Assembly: GCA_964462635.1 (NCBI GenBank)
Contig: CAYWYJ010000034.1
Location: forward strand, 1 to 33,581
Source of the DNA: JBFMAI01 sp964462635
GTDB lineage: Bacteria > Planctomycetota > Phycisphaerae > UBA1845 > Fen-1342
Length of the DNA stretch: 33,581 bases
Reading direction: 5' to 3'
The position numbers were made by a program, and so were the translations under genes. A model generated the notes under the pieces. It had not been told where the DNA came from. It did not search any database and saw only the letters and a program-made list of their open reading frames with translations. Of the stretch, positions 14,844 to 23,317 are shown one piece after another; within the stretch, counting starts at the first letter, position 1; every line of letters starts with the position of its first letter.

Positions 14844-17660
14844 TCAGGGCGGGACGGCGACAAGCTGGTCCAGCGTGCGCGGGCCGCCGATCTCCTGGAT
14901 GCCGATCCAGAGCTCGCCGCCGGCCAACTCGCGGGCCGCCGGGATGCGGTACGTCCGGGCGCGGGCGTCGCCGGGGGGGATGTTCAGCAGGACGCCCTCG
15001 AGTTGGGCGTGCTGGGGGGGCTGGCAGAAGGTGTTGAAGCTCAGCGGACGGGGCGACAGGTTGCGGATCGACTGCTCCACGAGCAGGTCGCCGTGCTCCC
15101 ACCACACGGTGGTGTCCATGGCCACGTCCTTCAAGCCGACCTCCAAGTGAACGTCGAAGTGCAGGTCCACGGGATCGGGTCGCCGGAGGCGCAAATCGAC
15201 CCCGAGTACCCGGGGCGCGGCGATGGTGCGCGGCGGGATAACGAAGTCGAGCACCTGGGCGAGGGTTTCGCCCGGTTGCAGCAGCACCCGGAGTGGGGTC
15301 GGCGACACCGCCCAGTCGGCCGGGGGGCGCAGCTCGATGACACCGGCCAGCTCCACGGGGTACGTGTTGCGCAGCCGGAGCACCGGGCGCGGCTCCGGGG
15401 CGTGCAACTGAATGAACGCCGGCGACACCTCGAACGACTCCTGGAGTAGCAGCAGGGCCGCGTCCACGTTCTCGATGATGAGCGGCACGGGGGCCAGCGG
15501 CACGTGCACCCGCGGCCCGACACGCTCCAGGGGGTGGGGCTGCCCGTAGAGCTCCAGCCCGACCGCCGCCGACCCCAGGTACAAGTCGCGGGCCTTGTTG
15601 GCCTGCTGGTCCCAGGTCCATACCACCAGGCGGTGTCGGTTGTCCCCCTGGAACAGCACGCCGACGGAATCTTCGTCGAGCGTGACGGCGGCCACCGCGC
15701 GGGTGCCCGACAACGCGTGCATCAGCGTGCGAACGGGGATGTACTCCTCGGTCGGCTGCCAGCGTAGCGAACCGCCCGTGGTGCTCAACTCGAACGGCGC
15801 GGGTACGTAGACACGGTCGGGATTCACCGCGCGGGCCAGGACGAGCCGGCGCGCCAAGTCCGCCAGCCGATTCTCGTCGTTCATTCCCGGGCGACGGTCC
15901 AGCCCCAGACTCAGCCAGCGCGCGGCCGAGGAGCCGGCCAGGTCCGGTTTCCCCGCCGTCCCGCCGGCCCCGGCTTCAGACAGCCAGAAAGCCAAGTGCC
16001 ACGGTATCGCCCGCGCGGGCAGATCGGCGGGAATCCAATACGAGTAGGCGTAGGGCTGCGTGCCTTCGTCACTCGCTCCCTGTTCAGCCGCCGGGGACTC
16101 AACCGGTCCGAACACGTCCCCGCTGCCCACGTCCAGCAACCGGGGAACCGGGGCCGCATCCAGCACCGAACGCGGGATGACCAGTTGCGGCACCGCCACA
16201 AACCGCTTCAGTCGGTCGCGCACGCGGGCGACCGCGGTGGGCGTCCAGCCGCCCGGGCGCGCGAGTTCGGTGGCTTCCTGTCCGAGCTGCCATGAGGTGA
16301 GGTGCCCGCCGAAGTGGGCGAACAGCGGCCCCAGTCGCTCGGCCCAACCGCCCTCGCCGAGCAGGACCTCGAAGGTGGACGATCGGGACGTAGGGCGGCT
16401 CAGCGACGGGGGGGCCAACAACACGCCGGTGGCACTGACCTCGCCGACGGCCAACTGCCGGGCCACCGCGCGCGCCTGCCGAAAGTAGTCCTCGCGCTGC
16501 GCGTCCTGCGCCACGTCCGCCATCGTCAAACCGATCTTGACCGCCCCGCAACCCAAAGCGCGGATCAATTCGACGGCCCCCTCCGCGTCGCCTTCCGACC
16601 AGAGGCCCAAGTCGACGCCCAGGTCGGCGTACCGCGCCGGCGCGCTGAACAGCGACGGCAGCACCGCGAAACGGATCGACCGTCGGACCAGGACACGCTC
16701 CTCGCTCGACAATTCGACATCGGCGGCGTACATCCCGGGGGCCAGCGGGGGCACGGCGACGCGGTACTCCTCGGTCGCGTGGGCCGGCAGCTCGAAAGGC
16801 TCACGGTGCTGGACGGCGCCGGCGTCGTCCCGGATGCTGAGTACCGCGCGCAGGGGCGCCAGCGTGGCGTTGTGAACTTCCACGCGCAACGACTCGTCGA
16901 CGCCGGGCCGGACGATTCCGCCGGGATTCGAGAAGCCCAGCCGCAGCCGGGGCATTCGGATGATGGTGATGTCGTCGAACCAGACCCGGGCGTCGACCTC
17001 CTGCCGCACGATGGGGTCGGCGGCAGCCTCTTCAGGGGGCTGGTACACGTAGGTTTGCAGCCCCCAGAGCTGCAAGCGGAGGGTGTGCGCGGTGGGAAAC
17101 TCGCCCGGCAACGCGACCTCGATCCGCTGCCAAGGCTCTTCGGAACCGCTCCCGGCCACCGACTTTATCGGCCGGCTCAGCCGCTCGCTACCTGCGATTG
17201 GCTCCCCGGCCTGGTCCACGAGATAGCACAGCAGCAGGGCGGCGGCGTACTCCAGCCCCTCCGCCTGGACATACGCCTCGATCAGATAGTCCGATTTGGG
17301 TGAGATCGCCAAGTCCGAATGGACATACTCGTAGGCGACGCTGCCACCCTGGACGGAAAACACGAACGACGGCGAGGCGAGGTGCCCGTGCGTATCGTCC
17401 AGGCGTCCTTGTGAATAGGCGGGCAGCCCCTCGCCCGTCAGACGCCGCCAGTGCATGGGTGTGTCTTCGAAGTTCCCCAGCGGCCGTTCGTCGAAGTCGA
17501 ATACCTTGACTTTGCGGTAAAGCTCTGGCTGGTCAGCATTTACCGCGATCTCGTCCCCCTGTCCCCTGGCGCGCGGTGCTGCGGACCCGGCCAGGGCGCA
17601 AAACACCACGGCCGCGAGCGCGGAAGTCAAACCGCCGGTCGCGCAAGTCGGGCGAATCAT
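14844..17660 (-). CDS. Large exported protein with glycoside-hydrolase-like fold, function unknown
   Basis: Predicted 938 residues. The ATG at 17660 opens a signal peptide (TSALAAVVFCALAGSAAPRARG); a second ATG beyond the gap at 17836 would add 7 residues. Residues about 50-240 look like a galactose-binding or CBM4/9-like jelly-roll (WFDDITIIRMPRL at its end). A middle region resembles a divergent TIM barrel: DLGLWSEGDAEGAVELIRAL, then Glu462 in SWQLGQEATE, where glycoside hydrolases usually have W-x-x-x-NE. The C-terminal 350 residues are beta-sandwich-like, with repeated VPLAPVP/LQPGETLAQVL strands typical of bacterial Ig-like modules. Its overall plan parallels the protein at 6392-9373, though detailed similarity is weak. 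Probable role: surface or periplasmic polysaccharide binding or cleavage; substrate unknown. Confidence 0.6.
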   Translation of the reverse strand: MIRPTCATGGLTSALAAVVFCALAGSAAPRARGQGDEIAVNADQPELYRKVKVFDFDERPLGNFEDTPMHWRRLTGEGLPAYSQGRLDDTHGHLASPSFVFSVQGGSVAYEYVHSDLAISPKSDYLIEAYVQAEGLEYAAALLLCYLVDQAGEPIAGSERLSRPIKSVAGSGSEEPWQRIEVALPGEFPTAHTLRLQLWGLQTYVYQPPEEAAADPIVRQEVDARVWFDDITIIRMPRLRLGFSNPGGIVRPGVDESLRVEVHNATLAPLRAVLSIRDDAGAVQHREPFELPAHATEEYRVAVPPLAPGMYAADVELSSEERVLVRRSIRFAVLPSLFSAPARYADLGVDLGLWSEGDAEGAVELIRALGCGAVKIGLTMADVAQDAQREDYFRQARAVARQLAVGEVSATGVLLAPPSLSRPTSRSSTFEVLLGEGGWAERLGPLFAHFGGHLTSWQLGQEATELARPGGWTPTAVARVRDRLKRFVAVPQLVIPRSVLDAAPVPRLLDVGSGDVFGPVESPAAEQGASDEGTQPYAYSYWIPADLPARAIPWHLAFWLSEAGAGGTAGKPDLAGSSAARWLSLGLDRRPGMNDENRLADLARRLVLARAVNPDRVYVPAPFELSTTGGSLRWQPTEEYIPVRTLMHALSGTRAVAAVTLDEDSVGVLFQGDNRHRLVVWTWDQQANKARDLYLGSAAVGLELYGQPHPLERVGPRVHVPLAPVPLIIENVDAALLLLQESFEVSPAFIQLHAPEPRPVLRLRNTYPVELAGVIELRPPADWAVSPTPLRVLLQPGETLAQVLDFVIPPRTIAAPRVLGVDLRLRRPDPVDLHFDVHLEVGLKDVAMDTTVWWEHGDLLVEQSIRNLSPRPLSFNTFCQPPQHAQLEGVLLNIPPGDARARTYRIPAARELAGGELWIGIQEIGGPRTLDQLVAVPP

Positions 17661-17828
17661 GCGTGTCTCTGTTNNNNNNNNNNNNNNNNNNNNNNNNNNN
17701 NNNNNNNNNNNNNNNNNNNNNNNNNNNNNNNNNNNNNNNNNNNNNNNNNNNNNNNNNNNNNNNNNNNNNNNNNCGCGGAAGTCAAACCGCCGGTCGCGCA
17801 AGTCGGGCGAATCATGCGTGTCTCTGTT
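17619..17828. other. Scaffold gap with 55-bp duplicated flanks
   Basis: Bases 17674-17773 are N; 17619-17673 and 17774-17828 are identical over 55 bases. The duplicated stretch contains the start codon of the large exported protein, so this start appears twice in the text (17660 and 17815). Merging the overlap gives a continuous upstream region with no missing bases. Confidence 0.9.
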
Positions 17829-17886
17829 TCTCTCATCGGCCGACCGGCGTGTGCGGGGTGACCCGTTGGGACAGCGCCGGCGAAGA

Positions 17887-17926
17887 GGGAACAGGGAACG
17901 GGGAACAGGGAACGGGCAACAGGGAA
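17887..17926. repeat. Heptamer tandem repeat GGGAAC(A/G)
   Basis: Nearly six tandem copies of a 7-base unit alternating GGGAACA and GGGAACG, with one variant GGCAACA. The same heptamer array occurs at 29245-29307. Here it is intergenic, in the 450-base spacer 17661-18111, which also holds an assembly gap and a GGGAGGGCGAG-type repeat but no supported gene. Confidence 0.85.
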
Positions 17927-18023
17927 GCCGGTCGGGGGACGGTGATTTGGGCGCGCCGTTTCTGCCAAACTCCCGGCCCCGGATCGGAGCCATACGGGTA
18001 TTCAGGGACATGGGACGCCAGAC

Positions 18024-18080
18024 GGGAGGGCGAGCCTCCCGGCGAGCCGCGCCTCGGCAGTCCCGGCGCGCCGGGATCGC
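18024..18080. repeat. GGGAGGGCGAG-type dispersed repeat, copy 1 (degenerate)
   Basis: Begins GGGAGGGCGAGCCTCCCGGC and continues with a GAGCCGCG/CTCGGC core, matching the left half of the elements at 23445-23519 and 28905-28975. The right-hand inverted end is not clearly preserved in this copy. It is intergenic, just downstream of the MBOAT gene. Confidence 0.6.
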
Positions 18081-18111
18081 TTTCCCGTGTCGTACGATCG
18101 CGAATCCCGAT

Positions 18112-19371
18112 TCAGGAACTCCTCGCCAGGCGTGCGGCCAGTTCGCCGAAGAAGCGCCACCCGCAGTGCTCGAAGTCACAGAACACGAGGATGGTCGCCG
18201 CCTGGTAGTGCAAGGTGAGTAGCCAACAGAGCACGGCCCAGGCGCGTCCACTCGGTCCCGTCCACCCCAATCGGCGTCGGAGCCCGTCCCACGCCCGTTG
18301 CACGGCCAGTGCGGCCGCCTGACTGAGACCCCATGCCAGGAAGGACCAGCTCGCCCCGTGCCACAGACCGATGTACACGAAGACCGCCGCGACATTGAGC
18401 GTCGCGTGCCGGCGGTTGCCGCCGAGGGGGATGTAGATGTAGTCGCGCAGCCAGCGACCGACGGTGATGTGCCAGCGGTGCCAGAAGTCGCGCACGCTCG
18501 TCGCCAGCGGCAGTCGGTGGAAATTGTCGTCCACGCGCAGCCCGACCCACAGCGACAACGCGACGGCCAGCTCGTTGTACGTCCACAGCAGCAGGTAGAC
18601 CTGGATCGGCACGAGGTAGAAGAGAGTGATTAGTTGCGCCGTCGTCCAAGCCCGCGGTCGCGCGAAGAAATCGGCGGCCTCGTGACCGAGCAGCCGCTCC
18701 AGGCCCCCCATCGTCAGCCCCAACCCCAGCACGCCGAGGACAAACCAGCCGAACCGCTTCAGACCGTCGCGCCACGCCGGCCTGCGCGGGTCCCATTCAT
18801 CCAGCCGCTGCATGAACTCGTGGTGACGGAGCACGGGGCCCAGGCGCATCGCCGGCGGATACAGGAGCCAGCAGACGGTGTCGAGCAGCCGCAGCGGGGT
18901 GGCCGGTTGCCGGGCGAGCTCGACGCCCCAGCCGACCAGGCGCAGCAGGAAGTACGAGAAGCCGGCGTTGTGCAACACGGCCATCCGCGACGGATACCAG
19001 TTATGCTGCGCCTGCCACCACAACGGCAGAATCAGCGCGTGCAGCCCCAGCCAGACCAGGGCGATCATCGCTCGCGGCCCGAGCGTGCCACGTCGGCGCA
19101 GGACGGTCAGTGCGGCGATCCACGCCACCCCGGCCGCCAATCCAGCAAGCAGCACAGCCGTGGTCGGCCCACCCACGGTCGGCAGCAACCAGCACAGGCT
19201 GCCGGCGATGAGGGCCGCGCGACGATGACGCCGCGCCAGCAGCAGGATCAACGGCACCAGAGGCAGGAACGCCGCCAGTCCGAACGGCCCGGCCAGTATC
19301 TCCAGTGGCGACAGGGGCGGCCGATCAAGGAGCGGGTTGAACAACGGGCCGGGCGTGGGCAGCGCGATCAC
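18112..19371 (-). CDS. MBOAT family membrane-bound O-acyltransferase
   Basis: Predicted 419 residues with about ten hydrophobic segments. Signature motifs are RDFWHRWHITVGRWLRDYIY followed by IPLGGNR, and the catalytic-His segment YIGLWHGASWSFLAWG. Relatives include AlgI (alginate), DltB (teichoic acid) and PatA (peptidoglycan); they move acyl groups across the membrane onto envelope polymers. The start is set at the GTG 19371-19369, which overlaps the TGA of the L,D-transpeptidase gene as GTGA; no better start with a ribosome binding site is seen. No SGNH/AlgJ-type partner esterase lies nearby, so the acceptor is unknown. Coupling to a cell-wall cross-linking enzyme suggests peptidoglycan or a wall-attached glycan, as an inference only. 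Confidence 0.88.
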   Translation of the reverse strand: MIALPTPGPLFNPLLDRPPLSPLEILAGPFGLAAFLPLVPLILLLARRHRRAALIAGSLCWLLPTVGGPTTAVLLAGLAAGVAWIAALTVLRRRGTLGPRAMIALVWLGLHALILPLWWQAQHNWYPSRMAVLHNAGFSYFLLRLVGWGVELARQPATPLRLLDTVCWLLYPPAMRLGPVLRHHEFMQRLDEWDPRRPAWRDGLKRFGWFVLGVLGLGLTMGGLERLLGHEAADFFARPRAWTTAQLITLFYLVPIQVYLLLWTYNELAVALSLWVGLRVDDNFHRLPLATSVRDFWHRWHITVGRWLRDYIYIPLGGNRRHATLNVAAVFVYIGLWHGASWSFLAWGLSQAAALAVQRAWDGLRRRLGWTGPSGRAWAVLCWLLTLHYQAATILVFCDFEHCGWRFFGELAARLARSS

Positions 19372-20567
19372 GGGAGGATGGTCACCGTCGATCGCCCCGG
19401 CAGCAGGAGCTGGTACAGAAACGCCACGTCTTCGTTGTGCATGCGGATGCACCCGAGCGAGACGGCCCTTCCGATCGACTGCGGCTCAATCGTCCCGTGG
19501 ATGCCGTAGCCCTCACGGCCCTTGGCGTCGCCGTCGAGGCCCTCCAGGCCGATCCAGTGCTCGCCGAGGGGATTGGTCGGGTCGTCGGGCGGAATGATGC
19601 GCTTGTCGGGGGCGGACGCCGGCGGATAGTACGTCGGGTTCGGCAGGCGTTCCTTGACGCGCCAGGTGCCCTCGGGGGTGCCGCCGGCGGTGCCGAGACC
19701 GACACGGAAGCTGCGGACGTAGAGGTCGCCGAGGTACACGTCCAGCCGGAACTTGGATTTGATGATCCTGGCGTGGAACGGCCCGCGCGGCACTTTCAGC
19801 GGCTGCTGGGCGCGGAGCTTGCTCGCGTCGCTGATACGATTGATGTTCATCAGGATTTCGTAGGGCACGTCGAACTTCCGCCCGATGTGCAGCAGCCGGT
19901 CGCCGGGCTGCACCACGTAGGTGTCGGTCAACGGGTCGTCCGGCAGACGGCGCGGCGAGAAGATCGTGTCGTCGGCGATGCGCGTCAACAGGCCGCGCAC
20001 CTCCGCCTGCTCGCTCTCCGACAACCCACCGCTGAGCAGCGCGTTGAGTTGGTGCCGGGCTTCGATGACCCGGCCGGAGTCGAGCAATCGGCGGGCCGCG
20101 TCGATGCCCCGGTGCCCGCTGCGGGCATCGACCACGGCCTTCTGCGTCGTCGGATCGGGCGCGGCCGGGGCCGTGTCCGCCGCCCGTTCTTGCGGGTCCG
20201 CGTCGGCCGCGGCCGAGAACCGGAACGCCGAGCGAATGGCTTCCTGCGTCGTGGGTGGCGGCACGGGCTTGGCCGGCAGAATCACCTGCTCGTCGCGGGC
20301 CAGGGCCACATCACGCAGCGGCTTGCTCGCGGTTGGTGCGGGCTTGTCGGCGAGCTTGAGCGCGGGCTTTTCAGCGAGTTTGGGCGCGGGTTCGGCGGCC
20401 GCGGGCGGCGGCGTTTTGGCGTCTGCCAAGTCCTGAGCGGCCGGTGCCGCCCCGCCCCGCCCGAACCACCACCAACCTCCAAGGGCCAAGCCTACGGCAA
20501 TGACTGGCACGACACTGAGCAGCAACAGTGTGCGGGGGGAACGACGACGACGACGCGGGCGAATCAT
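19368..20567 (-). CDS. LysM-domain L,D-transpeptidase (YkuD family)
   Basis: Predicted 399 residues. The ATG at 20567 has AGGAGG 6 bases upstream. After a very basic start (MIRPRRRRRSPR) comes a membrane anchor or signal segment (about residues 12-33), then an Ala/Pro/Lys linker with repeated KLAEKPA-like units to about residue 80. A LysM domain (TYVVQPGDRLLHIGRKFDVP) precedes the YkuD domain, with HGT and catalytic Cys373 in SLGCIRMHN. Family enzymes form 3-3 peptidoglycan cross-links or attach proteins to the wall, in the periplasm. It diverges from xerD with a 216-base spacer and is translationally coupled to the MBOAT gene. Confidence 0.92.
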   Translation of the reverse strand: MIRPRRRRRSPRTLLLLSVVPVIAVGLALGGWWWFGRGGAAPAAQDLADAKTPPPAAAEPAPKLAEKPALKLADKPAPTASKPLRDVALARDEQVILPAKPVPPPTTQEAIRSAFRFSAAADADPQERAADTAPAAPDPTTQKAVVDARSGHRGIDAARRLLDSGRVIEARHQLNALLSGGLSESEQAEVRGLLTRIADDTIFSPRRLPDDPLTDTYVVQPGDRLLHIGRKFDVPYEILMNINRISDASKLRAQQPLKVPRGPFHARIIKSKFRLDVYLGDLYVRSFRVGLGTAGGTPEGTWRVKERLPNPTYYPPASAPDKRIIPPDDPTNPLGEHWIGLEGLDGDAKGREGYGIHGTIEPQSIGRAVSLGCIRMHNEDVAFLYQLLLPGRSTVTILP

Positions 20568-20783
20568 GCGGCCACCTCCTGGGCGGACAACGGCCCGCGA
20601 CGGCCATCCTGGCCGACGGGCACCCCAAGATACTCCGCCGTTCACGCGACGGCCATAGGCCCGACCCGGGACATCGTCGCTTCCGACGGTTGCCGGCGGG
20701 GCTGCGGCCGAGCACGGAGCGTGGTAGACTGCCGCGCGCGGCGGCGCGGAGCGCCGCGACAACGCACGGAAGCGAGGTGACAC

Positions 20784-21830
20784 GTGGCCCAAGCCTGTCC
20801 CCCCTCACCGCGGTCGCGGTCGGTCCCGCCACCCACCTGTTCCGCACGGTTCTTGCAATCGCTGGATGCCTTTCGCGTCTACCAGACCGTCGAACTCGGC
20901 CTGGCGGCGAACACGCTGGCGGCCTATCGACGGGACTTGCTGCAATTCGGGGGTTTTCTGCGCCGGCGCGGCGTCGACGATTGGTCGCGCCTGACGTGCG
21001 GGCTGATTCAGGAGTATCTCGTCGAGCAGAGTGGGCGGGGGCACAAGGAGACGACGCTGGCCCGGCGGGTGGTCGCGCTGCGGATGTGGCTGCGGTGGTT
21101 GCACCTGACCGGCCAGATCGCCGAGGACCGCACGGCGCTGATCGAGCTGCCCAAGCAGTGGCAGCGGTTGCCGGCGACGCTGAACCTGGACCGCACGGTC
21201 GAGCTGGTGACGTCGCCGGACGCAAGCCAGCCGCTGGGCCTGCGCGATCGGGCGATTCTCGAGCTGTTCTACGCGAGTGGCTTGCGCGTGAGCGAGTTGT
21301 GCGGGTTGCGGGCGACGGACGTGAACCTGAAGACCGGTTACGTGCGCTGCCTGGGCAAGGGGCGGAAGGAGCGGGTCACGCCGCTCGGCCGCCCGGCCGC
21401 CGACGCGGTGGAAGCCTACCTGGAGCACCTGCGGCCAAGGCTCATCGACTTGGGCGTGCGGCACGGGCGTTACGAGTTGCCGCTGCCGCGGGCCGTCGTG
21501 GCGACGCTGCCGCTGTTCCTGTCGCGCACCGGGGGACCGATGGACCGCACGGCGGTGTGGTCGCTTGTGCGGCGTGAGGCCCTACGCCGCGGCATCACGG
21601 GGAAAGTCAGCCCGCACACGCTGCGGCACAGCTTCGCCACGCACCTCTTGGAAGGCGGCGCGGACCTGCGCGTGGTGCAGGAACTGCTGGGACACGCCAA
21701 CATCGCCACGACCGAGATCTACACGCACGTGCAGACCCGGCGGCTGCAGGAAATCCACGCCCGCTGCCACCCGCGCGGGGCCGATGCCTTGCGAAAGGCC
21801 CGCGAGCGCAGCAGCGACGCACCGCCGTGA
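20784..21830 (+). CDS. xerD: XerD-type tyrosine recombinase
   Basis: Predicted 348 residues. The GTG at 20784 follows GCGAGGTGA. The N-terminal SAM-like core-binding domain spans about residues 22-120 and the catalytic domain about 140-330. All active-site residues are present: Arg168, Lys192, His278, Arg281, His304 and nucleophile Tyr313. Spacings match E. coli XerD except that Lys to His is 86 residues instead of 72, a 14-residue insertion around LPLPRAVVATLPLF. Role: site-specific recombination to resolve chromosome dimers at dif, with a XerC partner. XerC and XerD are hard to separate by sequence, and a phage-type integrase is possible but less likely with no other mobile-element genes here. 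A hand search found no dif site. Confidence 0.85.
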   Translation: MAQACPPSPRSRSVPPPTCSARFLQSLDAFRVYQTVELGLAANTLAAYRRDLLQFGGFLRRRGVDDWSRLTCGLIQEYLVEQSGRGHKETTLARRVVALRMWLRWLHLTGQIAEDRTALIELPKQWQRLPATLNLDRTVELVTSPDASQPLGLRDRAILELFYASGLRVSELCGLRATDVNLKTGYVRCLGKGRKERVTPLGRPAADAVEAYLEHLRPRLIDLGVRHGRYELPLPRAVVATLPLFLSRTGGPMDRTAVWSLVRREALRRGITGKVSPHTLRHSFATHLLEGGADLRVVQELLGHANIATTEIYTHVQTRRLQEIHARCHPRGADALRKARERSSDAPP

Positions 21831-21866
21831 TCGCGGGCCCGGCGGCGAGCGTGCCGTGCGCGGCGC

Positions 21867-21900
21867 ATAAAGAAGCCCCGGCGCTGGCAATCGCCGGGGC
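21867..21900 (-). terminator. Rho-independent terminator behind the PEP-CTERM gene
   Basis: On the minus strand GCCCCGGCG, an 8-base loop and CGCCGGGGC form a perfect 9-bp stem followed by TTCTTTAT. The stem is at 21875-21900 and the T-rich tail at about 21867-21874. It lies 43 bases past the PEP-CTERM stop. On the plus strand it could also stop xerD transcripts, but it lacks a T tract in that direction. Confidence 0.75.
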
Positions 21901-21943
21901 GGGGACGATCTTCAGGACAGAGTCAGCCTAGTAACGACAGTTC

Positions 21944-22651
21944 TTAGCGCCGGCGGAGCAGCAGGCCGAGGCCCAGCAGCAGCAGGCTGGCGGGCTCGGG
22001 CACCACGTCGCCGTAGAGCTTGAACGGCAGGTCGCCCTTGTTCGTCGGGGCGAGCATCATCTGCCACGCGCTGCCCCAGAACTGCTGGGCGTTGTCGGTG
22101 GCGAGCTCGGGCTCGGTGTAGTTGGCCCAGGGGCCCGAGGTCAGGCTGCCCGTGGCCGACACCGCGACGTAGTAGGTGCCGGGGCCGAGCTGCGGCGAGC
22201 CGGACAGCGTGACCATGTTCTTCATGACCGGGCGCTGCGTGTCGCCGATCGCGCCGTTGAACACGCGATACACGCCGGACCACACCGAGCTGGTCAGCCG
22301 GTTGGTGGTGGTGTCGCCCCAGAGGACGCTGGCGCCGCCCAACGGCGAGCCGTTGTAGATGCGGACGTACATGCCGGTGAACGTGGAGGTCGTGGAGCTG
22401 CCGGTCTGATAGCCGTAGAACTCCAGCTCGGTCAGGTTCCAGAACTGGCCCGCCGGGATGGTGAAGTCATCGGCCACCGCGCCGGGGGACGCGTTGTTGA
22501 AGTTGCTGCCCGCGGTGTTGCGGTTCGCGGCGCACTGGCTCCAGGCCGGGGTGCCGGGCTGCGTGATGAAGCCGCCATTGTCGAAGATCAAGGCGGCGTA
22601 CGCACTCGAGGCCATCACGACGACGGCCAACAACAGGACGGTTCTTTTCAT
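21944..22651 (-). CDS. PEP-CTERM sorting-domain protein
   Basis: Predicted 235 residues. The ATG at 22651 has AAGGAG with ideal spacing. The signal peptide is MKRTVLLLAVVVMASSAYA. The mature part is a Gly/Thr/Asn/aromatic-rich beta protein (VADDFTIPAGQFWNLTELEF, then GTYYVAVSAT), with the look of secreted jelly-roll domains. The C-terminus carries the sorting signal VPEPASLLLLGLGLLLRRR: PEP motif, hydrophobic helix, basic end. By family knowledge an exosortase cleaves near PEP and moves the protein to the envelope or an extracellular polymer. No exosortase is in the window, but a CPBP protease of the kind often linked to such systems is at 28050-28784. A terminator follows; the upstream leader is long. 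Confidence 0.88.
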   Translation of the reverse strand: MKRTVLLLAVVVMASSAYAALIFDNGGFITQPGTPAWSQCAANRNTAGSNFNNASPGAVADDFTIPAGQFWNLTELEFYGYQTGSSTTSTFTGMYVRIYNGSPLGGASVLWGDTTTNRLTSSVWSGVYRVFNGAIGDTQRPVMKNMVTLSGSPQLGPGTYYVAVSATGSLTSGPWANYTEPELATDNAQQFWGSAWQMMLAPTNKGDLPFKLYGDVVPEPASLLLLGLGLLLRRR

Positions 22652-23123
22652 CCCCTTCTCCTTTGTGAAAAAGAGAACACTCGAGCGGGATGACGTGCAG
22701 GAACACCCTTCAACGTCTTCACCCGCCTCCTCCATAACGAAGCGCGCAAGACCGTCTCGCGTGCTTCCGATTCACCGCGTCAGAGCCGACGAAGACACCT
22801 TGGCCGGCTGGCACTCACGCCGTCACGAGGTCGTTGTAGCCCGCGTTCTCTTTCGGGGGGGTACTACGGGCGTGGGCACTAATTACTCCTTCACTCCTTG
22901 CTCCACTCATTAATGTAGCCGACCGCCCCCGGTGTGTCAACGCTTTCTTGCCGTCCCGCCGCGGACGACTCGAGCGATCACCCCCTTGCCCGATAAATCG
23001 TCACCTTCGTCGTCTTCGCCGGCTTCAACCCCGTCAAACCCACGTCGCGCCGGGGTGCCGCCGCCGGCGCGTGCGTACAAGCTGGGGCTATCGGCAACTG
23101 CGGGCAACCGGCCTGCGTGGGAC

Positions 23124-23177
23124 CCACTGCTCAAGAGCAGTGGCAGACCGGCTGTTCTTGAGCAGTGGCACACCGGC
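23124..23177. repeat. Palindrome and direct repeat built on CACTGCTC / GAGCAGTG
   Basis: CCACTGCTCAAGAGCAGTGG (23124-23143) is a perfect 20-base palindrome. The segment GAGCAGTGGCAGACCGGC at 23135-23152 is repeated at 23160-23177 with one change, and TCTTGAGCAGT at the second copy is the inverse of ACTGCTCAAGA in the first. I recall similar elements scattered in planctomycete intergenic DNA. Confidence 0.75.
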
Positions 23178-23295
23178 CCCCCCCGTGAAAGGCGGGAGTT
23201 GAACCGACGTGTGGAGGCTCACACCCTCCCCCATCCCCTCCTCGCCACCGGTATTTGCCCTCGCCTCGGCGAGTCTCGTTCGCCACAGCGAATCT

Positions 23296-23317
23296 CGCCG
23301 CAGGCGGACCTGCGGCG
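23296..23317. repeat. Perfect 9-bp inverted repeat CGCCGCAGG / CCTGCGGCG
   Basis: The two arms are separated by CGGA. It follows a TCGCCACAGCGA-like motif related to the repeat at 4289-4314. It is intergenic and has no T tract. Confidence 0.65.

Noticed and set aside
17887..17926. CRISPR array (also the heptamer array at 29245-29307)
   Set aside because: Units are 7 bases with no spacers; there are no cas genes.
20685..20735. Promoter for xerD with TTGCCG and TAGACT
   Set aside because: The two hexamers are about 29 bases apart, too far for a standard promoter.
20784..21830. Phage or integrative-element integrase marking an island
   Set aside because: No attachment repeats, tRNA or other mobile genes nearby; catalytic spacing is that of Xer proteins.
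22830..22920. c-di-GMP riboswitch in front of the PEP-CTERM gene
   Set aside because: The conserved core motifs of the class I aptamer are absent by eye.
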